A DNA stretch of 64,000 bases, from positions 248,001 to 312,000 of the forward strand of contig JAKSDK010000448.1 in NCBI GenBank assembly GCA_022360095.1, read 5' to 3'. Numbering within the stretch: position 1 is the first letter of the stretch; each line of letters begins with the position of its first letter. Under the pieces are notes generated by a model. The model did not search any database. It worked only from the letters and a program-made list of their open reading frames with translations, and was not told the DNA's origin. The stretch comes from Phycisphaerales bacterium (GTDB taxonomy: Bacteria > Planctomycetota > Phycisphaerae > UBA1845 > UTPLA1). The position numbers were made by a program, and so were the translations under genes. This document shows, piece by piece, positions 8,650 through 17,911 of this stretch.

Positions 8650-10299
8650 GTGGGAATGACAGCACCTATGGAAGCGAGTTCAAAGCAAGAAAAACAGCAC
8701 GCACCGGAAGAAAGGGTGGCCGTGGTCTGTCCGCAATGCCAACGCGGCTACCGAATTGCCGCCCGGCTGTTGGGAAGACGCTTGGCGTGCAAACAATGCC
8801 AACATCAATGGCGGGCTCAAGAAGTCTCGACCGCATCGCTGCGAGCGTCTCAGGCCCGCCGAGAGGAAGCTCCGTCGGACTCCGGCCAAGTCGGCTTGGA
8901 CGTGGACCGGCCGCCCAGCGCAGGCTCAAGTTCCATCACCATCGACATGAGTTGGGCCGGCCAGGAGATCGGCCGCTATCGCGCCGCGTCTCTGCTGGGT
9001 TACGGCGGCATGGGTGTGGTTTGGCGTGCCCATGATGACAGCCTGCGGCGGGATGTCGCCCTGAAGATTCTGACTCGGACGCGGGAGGAAGGCCCCAAGA
9101 GCGGCCTAAACCTGAACCTCTTTATGCAGGAGGCCCGCGCAGTCGCGAAGCTGCAGCACCCTTCCGTCGTATCCATTTACGAGGTCAACGAGGACCAAGG
9201 CCATGTCTTTCTCGCCCTTGAATTGATGGAAGGCGGGACGCTGAAGGAATATGTGGATCGCGAAGGACCGGTCGAACCTCGGCAATTGTTTGAATGGATG
9301 ATCGGCCCTGCGAAAGCCTTGGCCCTGGCCCATCAACGCGGCATCATCCATCGCGACATCAAGCCAAGCAACCTGATGTTCGACGACCTTGACCACTTAA
9401 AACTGATGGATTTCGGCTTGGCCGATGTGAGTCACGAAGAAGTCAGCGAGCGTCTCCGAGGCAAGGCCGTCGGATCGCTGGGATGGGTCGCGCCGGAAAC
9501 GGCCCGTGGACAGGAAACGACCAATCTAAGCGATATTTACAGCTTCGGGCTGGTCATTCTTTACGCCCTGACCGGCAAACCTTTCATTCATGCCAAGTCA
9601 CGGTCAGCCATCATCGCCATGCATCGATCGCCTCCGGAGCTAAAGCTAAAACATATCAAAGGCCTGACGTATGAAGGGCGGCAACTGATTCAAGACTGCC
9701 TGGAGGTCGATCCCTCGGAACGATTCGAATCCGCCGAAGAGCTTGTCAAGGCACTGCAACTCTGTGCGAACGAAGATCCGGTCACGAAAAAAAAGCAGCG
9801 TAAATCGCGCGTCTCAACCGCAGTGGCGGCTTCTTTCATCGGGGCGATCCTGGGCATCGGCGGCACCGTCTACTTCTGGCTCAATCTACAAGACCGTGAA
9901 GAGCGACTCAGTCAACCGCTATGGGTCACCAAAGACCCCCAAACCCCCCGGAACACTCCTGTTCGCGGCGATGCGAACCGGACTGCAGAGGCCGATGAGC
10001 GACTCGACGAGGCTTCGATCGCCATCACAAAACCGTCTGAATCCACCGATCCGTCAAACCTCCGCGTGCCTTGGCCTGACGTGATCGACGGTCGGGAACT
10101 CAAGTTCATCGGCTCCAAGAAAGGCCGAGTGTTCCACCTGCCCTCGGGCCGATGTGGGGCGAGGAAGATCCATGCCTCGAACCTCGTCACCTTCAAATCA
10201 CTTGAGGAAGCAATCGAGTCGGAGCGACGACCGTGCTCTCACTGTCGCCCTGACGACCAGCCCAGCATCGTCAAAGTGCCGGAGTCCTCTGAGCCCTGA
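8650..10299 (+). CDS. Membrane Ser/Thr protein kinase with MJ0042 zinc ribbon and Ada-like C terminus
   Basis: This 549-residue protein is a Hanks-type kinase. Residues 22-56 form an MJ0042-like zinc ribbon (CPQCQRGYRI, CKQCQHQW). The kinase domain (about 107-370) has GYGGMG (117-122), Lys139 in VALK, HRDIKPSN with Asp236, DFGLAD at 254 and an APE-like APETARG. One membrane segment follows (about 390-411). The exported tail ends in a domain like the Ada metal-binding fold (about 490-540: FHLPSGRCG and RPCSHCRP). The arrangement suggests cytosolic signalling coupled to an extracytoplasmic metal-binding sensor (inference). GTG at 8650 is taken as the start; ATG at 8656 is possible. A TAGACT hexamer ends six bases before the GTG. 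Confidence 0.92.
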   Translation: MGMTAPMEASSKQEKQHAPEERVAVVCPQCQRGYRIAARLLGRRLACKQCQHQWRAQEVSTASLRASQARREEAPSDSGQVGLDVDRPPSAGSSSITIDMSWAGQEIGRYRAASLLGYGGMGVVWRAHDDSLRRDVALKILTRTREEGPKSGLNLNLFMQEARAVAKLQHPSVVSIYEVNEDQGHVFLALELMEGGTLKEYVDREGPVEPRQLFEWMIGPAKALALAHQRGIIHRDIKPSNLMFDDLDHLKLMDFGLADVSHEEVSERLRGKAVGSLGWVAPETARGQETTNLSDIYSFGLVILYALTGKPFIHAKSRSAIIAMHRSPPELKLKHIKGLTYEGRQLIQDCLEVDPSERFESAEELVKALQLCANEDPVTKKKQRKSRVSTAVAASFIGAILGIGGTVYFWLNLQDREERLSQPLWVTKDPQTPRNTPVRGDANRTAEADERLDEASIAITKPSESTDPSNLRVPWPDVIDGRELKFIGSKKGRVFHLPSGRCGARKIHASNLVTFKSLEEAIESERRPCSHCRPDDQPSIVKVPESSEP

Positions 10300-10468
10300 T
10301 TTCCGCAATCAAACACTTCAAACCCTAGAGAAACCTGTCAAACCGAGTGAACCGGCTCCGTTGATCTCCCTTGTCATGATTTGTTATGATGTGTCTTGAG
10401 CGTCGTGCTTATCGGGAGAGAGGCCTCGCCGACCCGCCGCTTCAAAGCGATCAATTCAAGGGGAAAAC

Positions 10469-11605
10469 ATGATAAGGGAGATCAGGGGAGTTGTGCTTCT
10501 TATGCTGATCGTGCCGCCATTGGCCGCTGCCGCTCAAGCAACGGCAGCCGTCGTCCCTGTCGTGCCAAATACGCAATGGCCGATCACACAAATCACGGAT
10601 CAATACTTCAGCGCCGTGGCCGGCTCGCCTCGAGTTTCCGGATCAAACGTGGTCTGGCATGGTCATGACGGAAACGACCTCGAGATTTTCATGTACGACG
10701 GCAGCACGACACAACAGCTGACGAACAACGACTACATGGACACAGCGCCTACGGTCTCGGGATCCAACGTCGTATGGCATGGCGACCACAATGGACAGGA
10801 TCGCGAGATCTTTCTGTATGACGGCTCAACGACAACTCGAATTACAAACAACAACACGAATGATGTGGAGGCGGAAATCTCCGGATCAAACATCGTCTGG
10901 AGAAATAGCACAGGCGACCGGATATTCCATTATGACGGAACAACCACAACGGAGATTTCAAGCGGAGGAGGACAAGACCCGCAGGTTGATGGATCGACGG
11001 CAGCCTGGCAGAATCTGGATGGAGCCGACAGTGACATCTTTCATCGCAATCTATCCACAGGCGTTACGACGCGGATCACAAACAACGGCTATAATGACGA
11101 TCTTGTCGTCGTGTCCGGCTCACGACTCGCCTGGAGAGGCAATGTCAGCATTCCCGATCGCCGCATATTCGGATATGACGGCGTCAGTGTGCGTGAGATT
11201 GCGACCCTCAATAATAACAATCCTGCGATTGCCATTTCCGGGTCGACCGTTGCATGGACGGACGAGGATGTTTTTCTATACGACTTCATTACGGATACGA
11301 CGACACAAATCACGAATACACCGGGCTTGGATGCCGGCTCCGTGCAAATCTCCGGCTCCAACATCGTCTGGCACGGATTCGACGGCAACGACCGTGAGAT
11401 TTTCTTGTATGACGGCCAGACAATTACACAGATTACGGACAATGCCGTTAACGATGTCCGCCCCCAGATCGACGGATCGGTGATTGTTTGGAACGTCGGC
11501 GATAGCATCTTCGTGGCGGTCCCCGAGCCGACATCACTCTCACTTCTTGCGTTTGCCGGCTTCATTGTCCTGAAAAAGAAGGGCCGGCGTCGCTTGTTTT
11601 CCTGA
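10469..11605 (+). CDS. Secreted beta-propeller protein with PEP-CTERM sorting signal
   Basis: This 378-residue exported protein has a signal peptide (about 1-27, MIREIRGVVLLMLIV). It carries about seven TolB-like repeats of 40-50 residues built on SGSNVVWHG, a GNDREIFLYDG strand and an ITNN turn. It ends in a PEP-CTERM tail: VPEPTSLSLLAFAGF, a hydrophobic stretch, then KKKGRR. That tail marks processing by an exosortase and delivery to the envelope or matrix. No exosortase is in the window. The repeats suggest a ligand- or protein-binding propeller rather than an enzyme (inference). AGGGG upstream supports the ATG at 10469. Confidence 0.85.
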   Translation: MIREIRGVVLLMLIVPPLAAAAQATAAVVPVVPNTQWPITQITDQYFSAVAGSPRVSGSNVVWHGHDGNDLEIFMYDGSTTQQLTNNDYMDTAPTVSGSNVVWHGDHNGQDREIFLYDGSTTTRITNNNTNDVEAEISGSNIVWRNSTGDRIFHYDGTTTTEISSGGGQDPQVDGSTAAWQNLDGADSDIFHRNLSTGVTTRITNNGYNDDLVVVSGSRLAWRGNVSIPDRRIFGYDGVSVREIATLNNNNPAIAISGSTVAWTDEDVFLYDFITDTTTQITNTPGLDAGSVQISGSNIVWHGFDGNDREIFLYDGQTITQITDNAVNDVRPQIDGSVIVWNVGDSIFVAVPEPTSLSLLAFAGFIVLKKKGRRRLFS

Positions 11606-11781
11606 CGGACTACGGCCATAGGACCGCAGGGCCGAGACGGACGAACACCACCAACCCGCCCTCTTCCGGTTGCAAGCCACGGCAAAGACGGCCACAATAA
11701 CGCTCCCCCGACGTTTGGACCTTGTTCCGACAGATGCGCAATCCGCATCAACAACTCCCCGTGCGGCCTTTATGAATCGAA

Positions 11782-12909
11782 ATGGAAACAATATCTCCGA
11801 TTGCCCGGAAGTACCTGCGATTGCATCTGTGCTATGGAGTGGGCGCTGTCCGCTTTTCTCATCTGCTACGCGAACTCGGCGATATCAATCGGGTCCTCGG
11901 CGCCTCGGTTTCGCAGTTGTCTTCGGTCCGCCAGATCGGTCGCAAGAGCGCCGAGTCGATTGTCCGCGAACGTGATCGGATTGACGTCGATCGTGAGCTC
12001 GAACTTGCACGACGCTGCCGTGTGCGCATCCTGTGCCTTGCGGACGAAGATTATCCCGTCGCGCTCAAGATGATCAATGATCCGCCACCCTGTCTCTATG
12101 TCCGCGGAACACTCCGTCCCACAGACACCGTAGCGCTGGCGATCGTCGGTTCGCGACACTGCTCGCGTTATGGCGCCGAGCAGGCCGAACGCTTCGGCGC
12201 ACTCGCCGCGAATGCGGGGTTGACGATTGTTTCAGGCATGGCCCGCGGCATCGATTCGTCCGCCCATCGCGGCGCATTGTCCACCGATGGGCGCACGCTC
12301 GCCGTGCTCGGCTGCGGTCTGTGTCATCTCTATCCGCCCGAATCGACCGATCTCGCGGAGCAAATCTCGAGCCACGGGGCATTGGTCAGCGAATTGCCGA
12401 TGGATGTCGGTCCCGACTCCAAGAACTTCCCGCCTCGCAACCGCATCATTGCCGGTTTGGCCTTGGGTGTCCTGGTGATCGAAGCCGCCCGGCGAAGCGG
12501 TGCACTGATCTCAGCTCGACTTGCGAATGAATACAACCGTGAAGTCTTCGCCGTGCCCGGGCAAATCGACGCTCCACAGGCGGAAGGCTGTCACGACCTG
12601 ATCAAGATGGGCGGGGCAAAACTCGTCACGCAACTAAACGATATTCTGGACGAGCTTGGCGATACCGGGGCCGTGTTGATGTCGGAACCCGACTCGACCG
12701 AAAAAGCAGCCGAACCGCAATCGCCGGTATCACTTACGGGTTTGGAAAAGCAGATATTCGAGACGTTGAACGCCGAGCCGATGTCTGCCGAGGCTGTCTG
12801 CGAAGCCTCCGGCCTTGTCCCTGCAGAAGTGGCCCGTACGCTCACGGGGTTGCAACTGAAAGGCATCATTCGCAGGGTCCGTGGGGATCTCTTCGAACGG
12901 GCACGCTGA
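11782..12909 (+). CDS. dprA: DNA processing protein DprA
   Basis: This 375-residue protein matches DprA, which loads RecA onto incoming single-stranded DNA during natural transformation. It has an N-terminal helix-hairpin-helix-like region (about 1-60), the Rossmann-type core with IVGSRHCSRYG, SGMARGID and SAHRGAL, the later FPPRNRIIAGL loop, and a winged-helix C terminus (about 310-375). Length and domain order are normal. No Shine-Dalgarno sequence is evident; TATGAA ends five bases before the ATG. Other competence genes are not in the window. Confidence 0.95.
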   Translation: METISPIARKYLRLHLCYGVGAVRFSHLLRELGDINRVLGASVSQLSSVRQIGRKSAESIVRERDRIDVDRELELARRCRVRILCLADEDYPVALKMINDPPPCLYVRGTLRPTDTVALAIVGSRHCSRYGAEQAERFGALAANAGLTIVSGMARGIDSSAHRGALSTDGRTLAVLGCGLCHLYPPESTDLAEQISSHGALVSELPMDVGPDSKNFPPRNRIIAGLALGVLVIEAARRSGALISARLANEYNREVFAVPGQIDAPQAEGCHDLIKMGGAKLVTQLNDILDELGDTGAVLMSEPDSTEKAAEPQSPVSLTGLEKQIFETLNAEPMSAEAVCEASGLVPAEVARTLTGLQLKGIIRRVRGDLFERAR

Positions 12910-12921
12910 CCGGACGAACGA

Positions 12922-13743
12922 CTACCACCATTGCAGCCAATCCCACCGAGGCTTTTTGCGTGTGGCCTGCAGCTCATCCGGGGTTTCGCCCGCCCGAGCA
13001 AACGGATCGTCCGTTTTCGCCAACCATTCCCGCCAGGCGCTCGGATAGTGATGGTGAGTCACGCCGGTCAACGAAACAAGCGACATTTCAGCGGCATGCT
13101 GGATCGCAAAGTCCTCGTTTTCCATTTCAGCGATCAAGGCGTCGAGCACCGGCCTCTGCTGAAAGTAGCCAAGGACCTCAATCAGGGTGAGTCGGACATT
13201 CTGGGCATTTTCCTTGGGCAATTGTTCCAGCACGGTCGTGACGATTTCGGCCTCCTGGTCTTCCCGAAAAGTGAAGTCATAAGCGACGGCCAGCAAGAGT
13301 CGCGCCGCCGACCATCGCACCGGAGCGGGCGCCGGACGGACGTCCTCGTATTCCACGTCGTTACTCTTTAACAATTTCAGGGTTAGAGGAACTCGGTCAC
13401 CGTTGGCAGAACGGAGCAAGGCTCGTAGCGCGGCGCGACGCACCATGGCATCCGTGTCGGTTCGGGCAACGGTCTCAAAAACCTTGATGGCCCAGTCGGT
13501 GGTCGCGTCGGGCCCCTCGGCAAGACCGTTGACCCCTTTCCGCCTGTCATCCGCGCGCTTCGACTCCAGGGCCATATCAAGATAGTCTTCGCTGGCATTG
13601 GATCGCTTGAATTTGAATCCGTCCCATCGACGGCCGCCGGAGCAGCCCGAGAGCGCGAGCATCAACACCGCCGAGATGATCAGCGTACCGGGTCGAAAAC
13701 ACCGGGAACCGAATTTCGCCAACCTAAAAACCATTTCATTCAC
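12922..13743 (-). CDS. HEAT-repeat lipoprotein
   Basis: This 273-residue protein has a lipoprotein signal peptide with lipobox LSGC and Cys34 as the likely lipidated residue. The body is made of helical HEAT-like repeats (for example MVRRAALRALLR and AIQHAAEMSLVSL), which form protein-binding solenoids. The tail is Trp- and Arg-rich. It starts three bases after the murI stop codon, so the two genes are probably one transcript. Function is unknown; a role in envelope assembly is only a guess from its predicted location. Confidence 0.75.
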   Translation of the reverse strand: MNEMVFRLAKFGSRCFRPGTLIISAVLMLALSGCSGGRRWDGFKFKRSNASEDYLDMALESKRADDRRKGVNGLAEGPDATTDWAIKVFETVARTDTDAMVRRAALRALLRSANGDRVPLTLKLLKSNDVEYEDVRPAPAPVRWSAARLLLAVAYDFTFREDQEAEIVTTVLEQLPKENAQNVRLTLIEVLGYFQQRPVLDALIAEMENEDFAIQHAAEMSLVSLTGVTHHHYPSAWREWLAKTDDPFARAGETPDELQATRKKPRWDWLQWW

Positions 13744-13746
13744 CCG

Positions 13747-14592
13747 TTATTCGGCGTTCACCTTGACATCGCAGGCAAAAAACTGCTCCGGTGAAATCCA
13801 GGTGACATCCACGATGGGATGGTCCAAAAACCGTTGCCCGAGCTCGCGAAACCGCTGAGGGTTGTCGCTGACGTAACAACTCAATCGCCCGGGCTCGTCG
13901 GCATCCGCCAAAGCACCAACGGACTTCAAATGTAGAACGACGGCTTTTGCCGTCTGCTCGCCGGAATCCACCAACTGAATGTCCGGCCCCGTCACCTCTT
14001 CGATCGCCCCTTTCAAAAGAGGATAATGCGTGCATCCCAAAACAAGCACTTTCGGATCGAGACGCACGACCGGCTCCAAATAGTCCCGCACCACTGAACG
14101 CGTAATCGGATCTTCACACCGGCGCCCCTCTTCTGCCAAGGGGACGAACAAGGGGCACGGCTTCTGAATGACCCGAGCATCCGGCTGATACCGTTTCATC
14201 GCTCGGCGATAAGCATCCGAGTTGATCGTCGCCTCTGTCGCAACGACCGCGATGGAATGCCCGTTTGCCAGCAGGACCGCCTCCTTGGCCCCCGGTTCGA
14301 CCACACCGCAAACAGGCACGGACAACGAGGCCTCCAACGCCGGGAGCGCTGCTGCGCTGGCCGTGTTGCACGCCACGACGATCATCTTGGGGTCAAACTG
14401 CAGGAGAAAATCGCAGGTCTCGTGTGCGAAACGCGTCACCGTCTCGCTGCTCTTGATGCCATAAGGAACCCGCGCCGTATCCCCGAAATAGACAATGTCC
14501 TCATTCGGCAATCGCCGTCGCAGTTCTCGGACGACCGTCAGTCCCCCAATTCCTGAATCGAAGACCCCGATACAGCGTCCATCGCCGATCAT
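13747..14592 (-). CDS. murI: Glutamate racemase
   Basis: This protein of about 281 residues converts L- to D-glutamate for peptidoglycan. It has the N-terminal IGVFDSGIGGLTV and the two cysteine active-site motifs VACNTAS and LGCTHYPLL, plus GDTARVPYG. The ATG at 14592 (MIGDGRC) is preferred because it aligns with family N termini and has GGGATGG upstream; a GTG nine codons earlier (14619) is open. Its presence argues for a D-Glu-containing peptidoglycan wall in this organism. The HEAT-repeat lipoprotein gene follows directly. Confidence 0.93.
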   Translation of the reverse strand: MIGDGRCIGVFDSGIGGLTVVRELRRRLPNEDIVYFGDTARVPYGIKSSETVTRFAHETCDFLLQFDPKMIVVACNTASAAALPALEASLSVPVCGVVEPGAKEAVLLANGHSIAVVATEATINSDAYRRAMKRYQPDARVIQKPCPLFVPLAEEGRRCEDPITRSVVRDYLEPVVRLDPKVLVLGCTHYPLLKGAIEEVTGPDIQLVDSGEQTAKAVVLHLKSVGALADADEPGRLSCYVSDNPQRFRELGQRFLDHPIVDVTWISPEQFFACDVKVNAE

Positions 14593-14782
14593 CAAACACC
14601 ATCCCTGGAACAACCACACTGAGGCACTGGTTCCAAAAGCTATCTCACCTGGAGCGTCGTCGTCAAGCCGTGATTTGTAACGGAATCCACGAATCTGCTA
14701 AGATATGGCGACCAATCGTTCGGGATCGGGAGCGGCTGCGTGCACATCGGGAGCGCAGTCTTAAAATCAATTGGAGACTGAG

Positions 14783-15601
14783 ATGGTGTCACAACCCAAC
14801 ACCGGAGAGAGGGCCTGTGCAATTTGCCGCCGGAGCTGCGAAGGACAACCTCGCATCAAAGACAAGAAGGGTCGCTATTTCCATCGCGAGTGTTTTGCGA
14901 AGGCCAAGGCGAAACTCAAAGCCAAAAAAGCGGCACAGGCGCCAGCGGCGAAACAAAAGGCACAGCCGCCAACCCCGACGGCTTTTGATGATCCTACCCC
15001 CTCAGAAGCCTCGCCGGTTCCGGCCATTCCCGTTGCAAGCCCATCCTGTCCAAACTGTGGCGCGATCATTCCCCCCGACAAGATCCTATGCACAACCTGC
15101 GGATTCAACCGCCAGACGGGTGATCTCACCCCTCAAGCCCTGGCCGCAGCCCCGGCACCGGAGCCGATCAAGAAAGCCCGATCCCCCAAGGTAAGCGTCT
15201 CCGGCGGCGCAATGACCGGTCTCTTCACAAATCCCGCGATCATCTGGGGCGGCGTGGCTGTGCTGTTTGTGGTTCTCTTTCTGGCAGCAAAAACGAGCGA
15301 CGGCATGGCGGCCGTATACATCGGCGCCACCGTCACTTTTAGTCTTGCAGTCGGCATTTGGCTGATCGTTGCCGCCTTCATCGAAGGAACGATGCATGGC
15401 ATCTTATCTTTGTTCTGCGACATCTACAAAATATATTTCGTCTATTCCATCAACAGTAACGGCCATTTGAAGATTGCATTTACGATTGCAATCTTGGCAT
15501 CGATTCTCATGTTTGTGCTCTCGCCGGATTTGCTTCAAGCATGGTTGGATCCCGGAAACTCAGGCTTTGATATCGGTGAAATCGACACCGGTGATTTCTG
15601 A
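14783..15601 (+). CDS. Zinc-ribbon multi-pass membrane protein
   Basis: This protein of about 272 residues has two Cys-rich modules. The first (about 9-40) has CAICRRSCEG plus HREC and is LIM/treble-clef-like. The second (about 87-112) is a zinc ribbon, SCPNCG and CTTCGF. An Ala/Pro/Lys-rich linker joins them, and three or four membrane helices follow (about 145-255). GGAG at 14773-14776 selects ATG 14783 over an in-frame TTG at 14771. Its stop overlaps the next start (TGATG), so it is translationally coupled to the DUF2752 gene. Function is unknown. Confidence 0.78.
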   Translation: MVSQPNTGERACAICRRSCEGQPRIKDKKGRYFHRECFAKAKAKLKAKKAAQAPAAKQKAQPPTPTAFDDPTPSEASPVPAIPVASPSCPNCGAIIPPDKILCTTCGFNRQTGDLTPQALAAAPAPEPIKKARSPKVSVSGGAMTGLFTNPAIIWGGVAVLFVVLFLAAKTSDGMAAVYIGATVTFSLAVGIWLIVAAFIEGTMHGILSLFCDIYKIYFVYSINSNGHLKIAFTIAILASILMFVLSPDLLQAWLDPGNSGFDIGEIDTGDF

Positions 15602-16035
15602 TGAGCGATATGATTCGGTCTTCAAAACATCCTCGCCCTCGGTTATTCAGCAGAGCAGCCATATTCTTTTCCTGGTTTGGTTTGTTGGCCGCATTTGTGC
15701 ATCCTCCACACGGACTCGGCGTGCCGATTTGCCCCTCACAATTCGCCTCGGGCATTTCCTGCCCAGGCTGTGGATTGAGCCGGAGTTTCAGTTGCGCGGC
15801 GCGCGGCATGTGGACGGAAGCCTTCACATACAATGCATTCGGCCCCCTGTTCCTGGGACTGTGCATCCTGATCGTCCTGGTCAGCCTCATGCCTCGACGC
15901 TGGGATGCGAGTCTGCGCGTTCTTGTTCACCGACGTCGTCGAATCATCAGTATGATCACCGTCATGTTCATCGGAGGCTTTGTCCTCCACGGACTTGTGC
16001 GCGGTCTATTGCAACTCATGGGAGACGGCACCTAG
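15601..16035 (+). CDS. DUF2752 membrane protein
   Basis: This 144-residue integral membrane protein has the DUF2752 signature CPGCGLSRSF (about residues 54-63) between two membrane helices, with one more hydrophobic helix at the C terminus. The family has no settled function. It overlaps the preceding zinc-ribbon membrane protein gene by one base, suggesting that the two proteins are made together and may interact. Confidence 0.82.
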   Translation: MSDMIRSSKHPRPRLFSRAAIFFSWFGLLAAFVHPPHGLGVPICPSQFASGISCPGCGLSRSFSCAARGMWTEAFTYNAFGPLFLGLCILIVLVSLMPRRWDASLRVLVHRRRRIISMITVMFIGGFVLHGLVRGLLQLMGDGT

Positions 16036-16086
16036 CGTCGACACATCGCAGGGTTTGCAGTAATCTGATATCGGAGGTGCGGTGAT

Positions 16087-16305
16087 ATGAGTCACGGCGA
16101 AGACAGATTCGAGAAGCATTTCGAGCGGCAGCGAGACGCGAAAGAGCAATACAAAAAAAATCTGCCCGGTGAAGACGACGAACCGTTGCCGCCTCCGCCG
16201 GAACAGATCAAAAAAGGAAAGGATGAGCCCGGCCGCAATGATCCTTGTCCTTGCGGCAGCGGCAAGAAATACAAGCAGTGCTGCTTGAAGGGTTCGAAAG
16301 CATAG
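16087..16305 (+). CDS. Small SEC-C motif protein
   Basis: This 72-residue protein ends in a SEC-C zinc-binding motif, [18 protein letters not shown], the module also found at the C terminus of SecA. The N-terminal half is charged and Pro-rich. GGAGG at 16073-16077 lies nine bases before the ATG. Free-standing SEC-C proteins are common; the partner here is unknown. Confidence 0.85.
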   Translation: MSHGEDRFEKHFERQRDAKEQYKKNLPGEDDEPLPPPPEQIKKGKDEPGRNDPCPCGSGKKYKQCCLKGSKA

Positions 16306-16370
16306 CCTCTGCCTCTCCAAACCGAGAATCAGAAAAATCGTCGCCCCGAAATCCACCCATCCGACACACC

Positions 16371-16398
16371 TTGCTGTCGTTGCAAACCCTCCTATCAT
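16371..16398 (+). promoter_or_regulatory. Candidate promoter giving a leaderless waaA transcript
   Basis: TTGCTG (16371-16376) and TATCAT (16393-16398) are 16 bp apart. The -10 box ends six bases before the waaA ATG, and no Shine-Dalgarno sequence lies between them. Confidence 0.45.
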
Positions 16399-16404
16399 GA
16401 GCGA

Positions 16405-17736
16405 ATGCCGTCGCTGCTGCTGGACCTGCTGTACATTCCCGTCGCCCTGATGTATCTGCCCCTGCTGCTTTATCAGATGCTGGTGCTCAAAAAAAATCGG
16501 CGCGGCTGGCGGGAACGGTTCGGATTCGTGCCGCGACGCAGCAGCCGAAAGCCCTGCATTTGGATTCACGCCGTCTCGCTGGGTGAGGTCAATGCCACCC
16601 GGAATCTGGTCGCCGAAATCGAATCGCGACTGCCCGAATACGACATCGCCATCTCAGCAACAACAGATACCGGTTTTGCCGCAGCGCGACGGCATTATTC
16701 AGACAAACTCGTTTTTCGTTATCCGCTCGACTTCTCGTTCGCAGTGAATCGAACACTAAACCGTATTCAGCCGGGCGCCGTCGTCTTGATGGAACTGGAA
16801 GTCTGGCCGAACTTCATCACCCTGGCGACGCGAAGAAAAATTCCAATCGGCATCGCAAACGGACGCGTCACGGAGGAAAAATCGATGCGGCGCTTTCGAA
16901 TGCCGCTCCTGCGAACACTCGCCAAATCCATGTTCTCGAAAATTGCATGGGTCGCCGCACAGAATGAGACCTACGCAGCGCGATTTGAGGCGCTGGGCGC
17001 CTACCCTGACAAGATCCGTGTGACGGGCACCATGAAGTACGACACTGCAGAGATCGCGGATCAAGTAACGGGTGACACGGACCTCGCCGAAGCGATGGAG
17101 ATCGATCGCACAGCCCCGCTCATCGTAGCAGGCTCAACCGGACCTGGTGAAGAAGCCATCGTGCTTAATGCCTACGCAAAGTTGTTGCCTTCTTTTCCAC
17201 GGCTGCAACTGGCGATTATCCCACGGAAACCGGAAAGATTCGACGAAGTGGCGAAGATGATTGAGACACACGGCTACCCATGTAAACGGCGTAGCAAGCG
17301 ACCGGACCACCTGGCGATGTCACAAAAGGCCGAAATCGGAGCTGCCCCGGTGATCCTGGGTGATACGACGGGAGAGCTTCGAAAATTCTACGCACTGGCC
17401 GACGTCGTTTTCGTAGGACGTTCGCTCGTGTCGTTCGGTGGTTCAGATCCGATCGAGGTTGCGGCGCTGGCTCGACCCATGTGCTTCGGACCGTACATGG
17501 AGAATTTTGCCGAGGCCGTTGAAAAACTCTGCGCAAACGAAGCGGCTATATCGATGCAAGGCGAAAACGAACTTATCACGGCGCTCCGAAAGCTGCTGCA
17601 GGGCAAAGCGGCGGCCGAAGCAATGGGGAAACGAGCGCAGGAGGTCGTTCGACGAAACACGGGCGCGACGCGAAAAACGATAAGCCTGCTTCGCGAGTCC
17701 GTAGGGTGTGATTTGAAAACAGCCGACACGGCATAA
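16405..17736 (+). CDS. waaA: 3-deoxy-D-manno-octulosonic acid (Kdo) transferase
   Basis: This 443-residue GT30 family enzyme transfers Kdo from CMP-Kdo to lipid A precursor at the inner membrane. An N-terminal membrane anchor (about 5-28) is followed by WRERFGF, WIHAVSLGEVNA with the catalytic-region Glu, SATTDTGF, MELEVWPNF, NGRVTEEK and, in the C-terminal Rossmann domain, GSTGPGEE and FVGRSLVSFGGSDPIE. Length is normal. It supports a lipid A-Kdo type outer membrane. No other lipopolysaccharide gene is adjacent. Confidence 0.93.
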   Translation: MPSLLLDLLYIPVALMYLPLLLYQMLVLKKNRRGWRERFGFVPRRSSRKPCIWIHAVSLGEVNATRNLVAEIESRLPEYDIAISATTDTGFAAARRHYSDKLVFRYPLDFSFAVNRTLNRIQPGAVVLMELEVWPNFITLATRRKIPIGIANGRVTEEKSMRRFRMPLLRTLAKSMFSKIAWVAAQNETYAARFEALGAYPDKIRVTGTMKYDTAEIADQVTGDTDLAEAMEIDRTAPLIVAGSTGPGEEAIVLNAYAKLLPSFPRLQLAIIPRKPERFDEVAKMIETHGYPCKRRSKRPDHLAMSQKAEIGAAPVILGDTTGELRKFYALADVVFVGRSLVSFGGSDPIEVAALARPMCFGPYMENFAEAVEKLCANEAAISMQGENELITALRKLLQGKAAAEAMGKRAQEVVRRNTGATRKTISLLRESVGCDLKTADTA

Positions 17737-17911
17737 GCGACGCACAACCGATAATGCTCCTTCGCAGACAAACTGCACGGTTCGTGAAAATCACCGCTTG
17801 ACCAATTATCAGCCGTACTTCTTTTTCTTGCCCAAGGCGCATACTAAATCATACCTTGTAGATCGACGAAAAGATTCTTGAACGGGTGCTTTCCGAAGGG
17901 GAAGAATACGC

